From Hermodarchaeum sp048939595 (lineage in GTDB: Archaea; Asgardarchaeota; Hermodarchaeia; Hermodarchaeales; Hermodarchaeaceae), in assembly GCA_048939595.1 (NCBI GenBank), contig JBHLPI010000058.1, positions 1 through 12,704 of the forward strand: 12,704 nucleotides of DNA, read 5' to 3'. The notes under the pieces were generated by a model, which worked only from the letters and a program-made list of their open reading frames with translations, had not been told where the DNA came from and did not search any database. Position numbers and translations under genes: made by a program. Within the stretch, counting starts at the first letter, position 1, and every line of letters begins with the position of its first letter. Positions 5,954 to 11,541 of this stretch are shown here, one piece after another.

Positions 5954-6583
5954 TTATTTTCCGAGTGAGTTTTGCAACGAGGTAATTCCAGCTAGTAGCC
6001 GGCGATTTTCAATTGCGGTAGTGAGATCTGCACGTGTTCGTTCTATAAGACTTCGAGCAACATCTGTTTTCCTCCGAATTCCAGGTGTTAGACCACGTGG
6101 AAAATCAAAGGTCATCAGGACTTCGTGAATTTGTTCCATTTGGCTAAATGCTCTTTTAGCTTCGTCCAGATTATCTTGAGTTAGAGAATCGATAGAATAC
6201 CTACGAAGTTCGCCTACAAGATCTCCAAGTCCTTGAAGATAACCAATGTCACTAACACCGATTTTTTCTGGGTTCGGTAACTCTTCCTTAAGGCGAAACG
6301 CTAAAAACAGTGCAGCCTCAGCAACTTCACCTTCAGCGTCATTAACAAGTCCAATTACAGGAAGTTGATTCAGTCTTTCAAGATGCTTCTGTGTGGCTTT
6401 CAACATAGACTGAGCGGCTTTTATTGAAGTTCTAGCCTTCTTCATTTCGTTTTGGTGAATTGCAGAAATTGCTTCTCGAGTTTCCTTAAGCACCTTGTGC
6501 ATCTCATTGATTAGTAAATCTCGTGATGTATTTTGGATTGCAAGATTAGCGTAAATCGCGTCGCCGATTGATTTGAGGGGCAT
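5954..6583 (-). CDS. Translin / archaeal TRAX-like RNase family protein
   Basis: This 209-residue all-helical protein belongs to the translin superfamily. In eukaryotes translin and TRAX form C3PO, an octameric RNA-cleaving shell; archaeal relatives also form octamers that enclose RNA. Signatures are IGYLQGLGDLVGELRR at 113-128 and LMTFDFPRGLTPGIRRKTD at 156-174. The segment GEVAEAALF (85-93) aligns by eye with TRAX QEYVEAVSF, so E86 and E89 match the TRAX catalytic Glu pair, and D137 may match the third acidic residue. This suggests an active, TRAX-like nuclease rather than non-catalytic translin, though this is my alignment from memory. The ATG at 6583 has a good Shine-Dalgarno (AAGGAG, nine bases before the start). 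It heads the operon with endonuclease V and the flavin kinase and is divergent from taw1. Confidence 0.88.
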   Translation of the reverse strand: MPLKSIGDAIYANLAIQNTSRDLLINEMHKVLKETREAISAIHQNEMKKARTSIKAAQSMLKATQKHLERLNQLPVIGLVNDAEGEVAEAALFLAFRLKEELPNPEKIGVSDIGYLQGLGDLVGELRRYSIDSLTQDNLDEAKRAFSQMEQIHEVLMTFDFPRGLTPGIRRKTDVARSLIERTRADLTTAIENRRLLAGITSLQNSLGK

Positions 6584-6638
6584 GGTTAAGAGCTCCTTCT
6601 CTAAGATTCGGTTCTGTGTTGGTGCTGTGAAAACAGAA

Positions 6639-6646
6639 TACTTAAA
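6639..6646. promoter_or_regulatory. TATA-like element between translin and taw1
   Basis: TACTTAAA (minus strand TTTAAGTA) lies in the divergent gap. Read rightwards it predicts a start near 6670, just ahead of the GTG at 6680; read leftwards it predicts one near 6615, giving translin a leader of about 30 bases containing its Shine-Dalgarno. A 6-bp inverted repeat, TTCTGT (6612-6617) and ACAGAA (6633-6638), sits beside it. Confidence 0.35.
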
Positions 6647-6679
6647 TGATTGGCTCTGAGTGAATCCTCGGTTGGTCTT

Positions 6680-7606
6680 GTGGTTTCTTCTGATTTAGCC
6701 AAAATTTATCGTCGGCAACGTTATCGATTCATTGGTAGAAATAGTGTTCTAAAGAAATGCCACCACCTCCACAAAGCGTTGACCCAGCAACGACCATGTT
6801 ATAAACAGACCTTCTATGGCACAATCACCACTCATAGATGCATGCAATTATCACCCACTCTTCAATGCAATCAATCCTGCCTATTCTGCTGGCGCTCTAT
6901 GCCAGGAGATGAAGGCTACCCCAACCAGTTACACATGGAAATCCCAGATAATCCTGAAGAAATTCTGGATAATGCAATAATTGAACAACGTAAAATTTTG
7001 GATGGCTATAACCCGGTTTGCCATCCCAAAGTGCTCCCGAAGATGTATGAAGAAGCACGGGATCCCAAACATGTGGCTATTAGTCTTGTTGGCGAACCAA
7101 CAGGATATGAACGTCTTTCAGATTTAATTCAAGAATGCAAGCAGCGTGGTTGGACAAGTTATCTAGTTAGTAATGGGACAAATCCGCAAGTGCTTCAAGA
7201 AATCCAAGAACCGACTCAGTTATACATCTCTTTTGTGGCTCCTGATAAGAAAACACACCAAACACTTTGTCGCCCTTCTATTCCTAGGGCTTGGGACCGC
7301 CTCCAAGAGTCGCTAAGCCTTCTTTCAACGTTTTCCTGTCCTAGTGTAGTGCGAATGACGCTTGTTGCTGGACGTAATATGCACAGTGTTTCTCGCTATG
7401 CAAAAATCCTCGATGCATCTGAAACAGATTTCATTGAATGTAAGGCCTACATGCATGTTGGCGGAAGTATGCAACGCTTATCTCGGGAGAACATGCCCAG
7501 TATGAAAGAAATCCGAGATTTTGCAGAAAGGCTATCTGATGAATCGGAGTATACGATGGCTAACGAGGATACGGCTAGCAGGGTCGTACTATTAATGAAG
7601 ACCTAA
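6680..7606 (+). CDS. taw1: 4-demethylwyosine synthase Taw1 (TYW1), radical SAM enzyme
   Basis: Taw1 condenses N1-methylguanosine-37 of tRNA-Phe with pyruvate to make the tricyclic imG-14, the first step to wyosine bases. Numbered from GTG 6680 (308 residues), the radical SAM motif CX3CX2C is C63, C67, C70, and the second [4Fe-4S] cluster of archaeal Taw1 is matched by C27, C40 and C54. Other conserved pieces are AISLVGEPTGYERL, LVSNGTN, EPTQLYISFVAP and the C-terminal AYMHVGGSMQRL. I chose GTG 6680 because the N-terminus then begins like other archaeal Taw1 (xxxDLAKIYRRQRYRFIG). An in-frame TTG at 6650 would add ten residues, and the only TATA-like element points to transcription starting after it. 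It is divergent from translin. The later steps of wyosine synthesis are not in this window. Confidence 0.95.
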   Translation: MVSSDLAKIYRRQRYRFIGRNSVLKKCHHLHKALTQQRPCYKQTFYGTITTHRCMQLSPTLQCNQSCLFCWRSMPGDEGYPNQLHMEIPDNPEEILDNAIIEQRKILDGYNPVCHPKVLPKMYEEARDPKHVAISLVGEPTGYERLSDLIQECKQRGWTSYLVSNGTNPQVLQEIQEPTQLYISFVAPDKKTHQTLCRPSIPRAWDRLQESLSLLSTFSCPSVVRMTLVAGRNMHSVSRYAKILDASETDFIECKAYMHVGGSMQRLSRENMPSMKEIRDFAERLSDESEYTMANEDTASRVVLLMKT

Positions 7607-7617
7607 TTTTTTGTGTC

Positions 7618-8235
7618 CTATTCAGCTAATGGAATGTGTTTTGATTCCATACCCTTTGTTGTAACAACAAGAAGATCGATTCCGTCGCCGGACATGGCAT
7701 CACGCCGCGTAGCAGACCGAATTGATTTCACAGCGAGTTCCATTGCTTCTTCTTTTGTTAGATTATCACGGTAATTCGCTTCAAGCACTCCTAGCACTAG
7801 CGAGGTAGCAGTGCCTACCGCTGCGTATTTCTCTTCAATAAGTGAGCCTGCAAGATCAAGGCTGTAAAGATGAGAGCCCGTTTGGTCAACGCCTCCAATT
7901 AGTGTCTGTGTGAGATAAGGCATGTATTTTCGGCTGAACAAGATGTTGGAGAGAAGCTGGGCTGCGGCGTTGACGGTGATAGGTCTCCGATTTTCAAGTT
8001 CGAAGAGGCTGGATTCAGCAGTGAGGAATGAGGAAAGCATTTGGTAATCACCACTAACTCCAGCACTGCCTACGATGATATTATCGGTTATGGAGAATAC
8101 TTTCTTACCTGTTTTACTTACGACGGTATAACCCCAGAGTACCCGTTTCTCAGCTCCGATGACTATACCATTCTCGAAAGTTATGCCAACGGTAGCTGCA
8201 CCGAAGAAAGGCGTTAAATCAGATTGACTGCACAT
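7618..8235 (-). CDS. psmB: Proteasome beta-type subunit lacking the catalytic Thr1
   Basis: This 205-residue protein aligns throughout with the archaeal 20S proteasome beta subunit, which forms the inner proteolytic rings. The family's processing site Gly-Thr-Thr-Thr-Val-Gly reads G12-A13-A14-T15-V16-G17 here, so the N-terminal nucleophile Thr1 is Ala, as in the engineered T1A mutant. The rest of the active site is largely kept: E29 equals residue 17 (Glu also in Thermoplasma), K45 equals Lys33, and D179 and S182 match Asp166 and Ser169; Ser129 is Thr142. The KYMPYLTQTLIGGVD and YSLDLAG segments are typical. Without Thr1 the protein should neither cleave its 12-residue propeptide nor hydrolyse peptides. 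A structural partner for a second, active beta subunit encoded elsewhere is the simplest reading. It is divergent from the NOG1 gene. The ATG at 8235 has GAGAAGG upstream. Confidence 0.93.
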   Translation of the reverse strand: MCSQSDLTPFFGAATVGITFENGIVIGAEKRVLWGYTVVSKTGKKVFSITDNIIVGSAGVSGDYQMLSSFLTAESSLFELENRRPITVNAAAQLLSNILFSRKYMPYLTQTLIGGVDQTGSHLYSLDLAGSLIEEKYAAVGTATSLVLGVLEANYRDNLTKEEAMELAVKSIRSATRRDAMSGDGIDLLVVTTKGMESKHIPLAE

Positions 8236-8253
8236 TTTCTTTTACCTTCTCAG

Positions 8254-8302
8254 CTAACGTAGGAAAGCAGTTAAAAAATCTTTGTGACTTGCTTCACGTT
8301 AG
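8254..8302. promoter_or_regulatory. Divergent promoter with symmetric inverted repeat between psmB and nog1
   Basis: Perfect 7-base arms CTAACGT (8254-8260) and ACGTTAG (8296-8302) flank an AT-rich box, TTAAAAAA (8271-8278), that is near their centre. The box is suitably placed to serve as TATA element for either gene: about 40 bases from each start codon, leaving short leaders with a Shine-Dalgarno. The arms could be operator half-sites, but this is inference. Confidence 0.3.
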
Positions 8303-8316
8303 AGTTGTGAGGTCAA

Positions 8317-9354
8317 GTGAACCCCTTTACTGGTTTAAAGTATATTCCTAACACCAAAGAGTTACTCGATGTTGCCTTCGCTCGAGCTGCTAAGGTATCA
8401 CTCCCCAAATCAAAGAAGGCTCCATACATACGGGCACGAGAAAAGGAAATTGCTAAACTTAACAAGGTTGACGACATACTCGCAACTAGGTTAGAAGAGG
8501 TTGTCAAGCGATTCCCGAATTTTGATAACATAGATCCATTTTATCGATCATTAGCAGATACCGTTGTAACAATAGATGATATTCGGCAGGCTTTAGCCTC
8601 TGTAACTTCGGCAGTTCGCATCATAAAAGGGATTATCCGTGATGCTAATCGAAATTTACGAAAAGCCATGACTTCTGCGGAAGCGCGTAAACTAAGAAGT
8701 GCAGCCTATGGGCGGATTTCCTCAGTAATGCGAAAAATCGATGCGCGCTTGATTACTATTCGAAAGGCAGCCTTAGAGTACCGCCGTTTTCCATCAATTA
8801 ATTTGCAGCTCCCTGTAGTTGTGATTGCAGGATTTCCTAATGTGGGAAAAAGTTCACTTGTCACTCTGATGTCTACAGCTACCCCGGAAGTTGCAGAATA
8901 CCCATTTACAACAAAGAAAATAAGTGTAGGGCATATTCACTTCGACACCATCGAAGGCCAAATCCTAGATGTACCTGGATTACTTGACCGCCCTATGAAA
9001 GAAAGGAACCCAATTGAACAACGCGCAATAGCTGCGATTCAATACCTTGCAGATGTGATTATCTTTCTAATTGACCCCACCTTAACATGTGGCTATGAGA
9101 TTACCCCTCAAGTAGGATTACTTAATGAAATCCGCAAATCGTTTCCAGAGGTCGAAATATTTCCGGTTATCAACAAAATGGATATCGCATCACCGGAAGA
9201 GGTTCAGCGTGCAAAGAATCTGATCGAAGAAGCTACAGTTCCGATAATTAGCGCGTTAACCGAAGAAGGTGTTGATCAAATATTACGAGGAGTAATTGGG
9301 AAGTCAACGAAAGTTACTGAGAAATTGCATCTCCTTCAAAACCAATCCCCTTAA
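8317..9354 (+). CDS. NOG1-like GTPase (Obg/HflX superfamily, ribosome assembly)
   Basis: This 345-residue archaeal NOG1 homologue is a GTPase tied in eukaryotes to late maturation of the large ribosomal subunit. An N-terminal helical domain (about 1-165, Lys/Arg-rich) precedes the G domain. G1 is GFPNVGKS at 172-179, switch I Thr lies near 198-199 (PFTTK), G3 is DVPG at 218-221 followed by LLDRP, G4 is NKMD at 286-289, and G5 is SAL at 312-314. The long C-terminal extension of eukaryotic NOG1 is absent, as in archaeal members. The GTG at 8317 is preceded by GTGAGGT, a good match to the anti-Shine-Dalgarno sequence. Its last 41 bases overlap the 3' end of rtcA on the other strand. It is divergent from the proteasome beta gene. 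Confidence 0.93.
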   Translation: MNPFTGLKYIPNTKELLDVAFARAAKVSLPKSKKAPYIRAREKEIAKLNKVDDILATRLEEVVKRFPNFDNIDPFYRSLADTVVTIDDIRQALASVTSAVRIIKGIIRDANRNLRKAMTSAEARKLRSAAYGRISSVMRKIDARLITIRKAALEYRRFPSINLQLPVVVIAGFPNVGKSSLVTLMSTATPEVAEYPFTTKKISVGHIHFDTIEGQILDVPGLLDRPMKERNPIEQRAIAAIQYLADVIIFLIDPTLTCGYEITPQVGLLNEIRKSFPEVEIFPVINKMDIASPEEVQRAKNLIEEATVPIISALTEEGVDQILRGVIGKSTKVTEKLHLLQNQSP

Positions 9355-10381
9355 CCTTGATTTTTGATTTAGTACCAAGCTTCCCTTGTACCTCGAACTT
9401 TATGTCAAGAAACTGTTCAACTACATGAATGTTTGTAATTGTATGCATTGTAAGCTTTGAAATTGTGATGGTGGAAGTACCCTTTGCAAGTGCAAGATAT
9501 GGAATTAGCATATCTGCTTGGAATTGGTCAACTGAAGCATTTGTAGCCAACTCGTTGAGAAGTGAAAGAGCCGCAGATTCTCCCACTTTTTCTGCCTTTA
9601 AACCTCGACGTCCTAATGCATCTGTTCCAATGATTCGATTCGGCAAATTTTTTGCTAGGATGGAGATACCACTTCCAGGAGAGTGAGTATGAGGATTATG
9701 CTCGATTGAAAATATGTCTACAGAGTAACCACTCCCAGTAAGTAGACGTTTGGCAGCTTCAGTTTGCCTTTCCGCAACATGCCGGGGAAGTGATCCACAG
9801 TGAGATATTCCAGAAAGTATTGGGAGCTGTTTTTCATCACTTAATGTAAGCGACCGGAGCTTGTTGATGGGCGATAATTGGGTCTTTACATGACCGCCTC
9901 CACGAGGATAGTATCCTCGTTTCGAGATTTCAATCATCCCATGAAAACCCATTTGTTCAAGTCTGGATAAGAGAACTGTTTTGAGATAATCTATTGGAGG
10001 ACTCCACGTAACGTTTGTACCACCCGTTAGCTCGGCAGTTACGGGGTGTTTACAAAATGGGGCTAGAATCATCACCCCTTGTAGAACAAGGCTAATGGCG
10101 CCAGCTGTGCCAATATTGACAAATATTGGACCCCCCTGACGATTTTGAGGAATGAATTCAATCCGTTTTGATCCTTCGTGTGTTCCTTTTACCTGAGCTT
10201 TTGTTAACTCTTTTACAGCTAAAATTCCGTGAAGGTGTTGTGGACGTAGCCCTGGAGTTTTTCGTTTTGCACGTATTTTATCTACAATAAGGTGTTGACC
10301 TAAAACTGCAGCAAAAGCTATTGCAGAACGGAGAATTTGCCCTCCCCCTTCCAGAACAGACCCATCAATTTCAATGACCAT
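9314..10381 (-). CDS. rtcA: RNA 3'-terminal phosphate cyclase RtcA
   Basis: RtcA converts RNA 3'-phosphate ends to 2',3'-cyclic phosphates through an enzyme-AMP intermediate, using ATP. The 355-residue protein shows EGGGQILRS at 11-19, RAKRKTPGLRPQHL at 37-50, the family signature RGYYPRGGGHV at 155-165 and GGTNVTWSPPIDYL at 120-133. The C-terminal TMHTITNIHVVEQFL aligns with E. coli CHLLTNIAVVERFL, placing the AMP-accepting histidine at H313. The enzyme therefore looks active, and is distinct from non-catalytic Rcl1. The ATG at 10381 is probably leaderless, with a TATA-like box 22 bases upstream that is shared with ogt. No RtcB ligase gene is adjacent. Tail-to-tail overlap with the NOG1 gene is 41 bases. 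Confidence 0.95.
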   Translation of the reverse strand: MVIEIDGSVLEGGGQILRSAIAFAAVLGQHLIVDKIRAKRKTPGLRPQHLHGILAVKELTKAQVKGTHEGSKRIEFIPQNRQGGPIFVNIGTAGAISLVLQGVMILAPFCKHPVTAELTGGTNVTWSPPIDYLKTVLLSRLEQMGFHGMIEISKRGYYPRGGGHVKTQLSPINKLRSLTLSDEKQLPILSGISHCGSLPRHVAERQTEAAKRLLTGSGYSVDIFSIEHNPHTHSPGSGISILAKNLPNRIIGTDALGRRGLKAEKVGESAALSLLNELATNASVDQFQADMLIPYLALAKGTSTITISKLTMHTITNIHVVEQFLDIKFEVQGKLGTKSKIKVKGIGFEGDAISQ

Positions 10382-10399
10382 TTTCCGTCACATAAATTG

Positions 10400-10407
10400 C
10401 TTTATAG
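10400..10407. promoter_or_regulatory. Shared TATA box for rtcA (-) and ogt (+)
   Basis: CTTTATAG reads CTATAAAG on the other strand, so it is TATA-like both ways. It is centred 22 bases from the rtcA ATG and about 26 bases from the ogt GTG, predicting leaderless or nearly leaderless mRNAs in both directions from a 47-base gap. Confidence 0.5.
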
Positions 10408-10428
10408 AGGTTGAATTAAAGTGCTTAT

Positions 10429-11013
10429 GTGATAACGTTGATTGGAATTGGATTAATCCAACCTAAGGAAAATCACTGGATTGCATTTGCTATAGAGATT
10501 AAAAACAATAGCCTTGTAGCCTGTACTTCATCTAATCAATCAGAGAATAAGGCAAAGGAAAGTGTGAAAGAAACCCTTCGCCGATTTCGACGACTTCACG
10601 AATATGATGAAACCAAATCGGTATCAAAATCCTCACAAATTGGTACTCGACTCGCCCAACTTCGTGAAGGAAAAGGCAGACCCTTTTCTCTTAAGGAGAT
10701 TTCACAAAAAAATTGGTCTCTAGCCCGTCTCTCCATCTCAGAGCAATTGCTAAAGGTTCCACGTGGTAAGGTCATTTCATATGGTAACCTTGCTAGATTG
10801 AGCAACTCATCACCCAGAGGTGTGGGGTCAGTGATGCGAAGTAACCCAGTTCCTTGGGCAGTTCCCTGCCATCGTGTGATTCATTCAGATGGAACCTTAG
10901 GTAAGTTGGGTGGAACAATAAGTGGTACCCCAGAAAAAGCACGGATTTTACGAGCAGAAGGAGTTATTGTAAGGGACACAGGGACCGTTGATCAAAAATC
11001 AGTTTTGATTTAG
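10429..11013 (+). CDS. ogt: Methylated-DNA--protein-cysteine S-methyltransferase (Ogt/MGMT)
   Basis: This 194-residue protein is a suicide repair protein that moves alkyl groups from O6-alkylguanine in DNA to its own cysteine. The catalytic motif PCHRV is at 146-150 with acceptor C147. The DNA-binding region VPRGKVISYGNLARL (110-124) and VGSVMRSNPVPW (132-143) are typical of the C-terminal domain. The N-terminal 90 or so residues are a divergent Ogt N-domain. The recognition-helix linker before the Arg finger is a little short (SNSSPRGVG where most have longer Ala-rich text). The GTG at 10429 is chosen for its fit to the TATA spacing (leaderless); the ATG two bases earlier hits a stop at once. 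nadM follows 15 bases downstream on the same strand, so the two are probably cotranscribed. Confidence 0.93.
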   Translation: MITLIGIGLIQPKENHWIAFAIEIKNNSLVACTSSNQSENKAKESVKETLRRFRRLHEYDETKSVSKSSQIGTRLAQLREGKGRPFSLKEISQKNWSLARLSISEQLLKVPRGKVISYGNLARLSNSSPRGVGSVMRSNPVPWAVPCHRVIHSDGTLGKLGGTISGTPEKARILRAEGVIVRDTGTVDQKSVLI

Positions 11014-11028
11014 AAATGGCGATATCCG

Positions 11029-11541
11029 ATGAGGGAACCGGGTCTTTTCATTGGAAGATTTCAACCATTTCATAATGGTCATCTGTACGCTCTGAAAAAG
11101 ATTCTAGCAAAGGAAGAGTATGTTTATATTGTCATCGGGAGCGCCCAGTCGGGATATACTCCTACAAACCCGTTTACCGCTGCAGAACGTATTATCATGC
11201 TTCAACGGGTTCTCAAAGAGCTGGATATTCCATGCTCTCGTTATCTAATCATACCTGTTCCCGATGTTCACAATTTTACACTTTGGGTAGATCATGTTAA
11301 ACGGTATGTGCCCCCATTTGGTGTTGTGTATACTGGATCAGAAACGGGAGCAGCGTTGTTTTCAAAAGAAAATATAATAGTCGAAAAAATTACACTCTTC
11401 AAAAAGAAAAGTTACTCTGGAACAGAGATACGACGAAGAATCCGTCATGGAGAAGATTGGAAGCCATTAGTACCTGTAGTTGTAGCTGATTTGATTGATG
11501 AAGTCGAAGGAACAAAACGAGTTCAGTCTCTTAGTTGCTAG
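11029..11541 (+). CDS. nadM: Nicotinamide-nucleotide adenylyltransferase NadM (archaeal NMNAT)
   Basis: NadM joins NMN and ATP to form NAD, the last step of NAD synthesis and salvage. The 170-residue length matches the archaeal family. The nucleotidyltransferase motif GRFQPFHNGH spans 9-18, the substrate-binding segment VIGSAQSGYTPTNPFTAAER lies at 35-54, and the C-terminal SGTEIRRRI at 130-138 is the second ATP-contact motif. The ATG at 11029 directly precedes the first beta strand, so little N-terminal extension is possible. No clear Shine-Dalgarno is visible, and the gene is probably translated from an ogt-nadM mRNA. Its 3' end overlaps the convergent MutS-family gene by 11 bases. Confidence 0.95.
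   Translation: MREPGLFIGRFQPFHNGHLYALKKILAKEEYVYIVIGSAQSGYTPTNPFTAAERIIMLQRVLKELDIPCSRYLIIPVPDVHNFTLWVDHVKRYVPPFGVVYTGSETGAALFSKENIIVEKITLFKKKSYSGTEIRRRIRHGEDWKPLVPVVVADLIDEVEGTKRVQSLSC

Noticed and set aside
6650..6679. taw1 starting at TTG 6650.
   Set aside because: The extra ten residues have no counterpart in archaeal Taw1 as I recall it, and the nearby TATA-like element predicts transcription starting after this TTG.
8130..8160. Second active-site loss in the proteasome subunit: Glu instead of Asp at position 17.
   Set aside because: The Thermoplasma beta subunit also has Glu there, so only the Thr1 change is counted as inactivating.
9314..10381. RtcA seemed to lack its catalytic histidine in VDQFQADM.
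   Set aside because: The AMP-accepting histidine lies further on, in the segment matching E. coli CHLLTNI; here it is H313 in TMHTITNI, so the enzyme looks intact.
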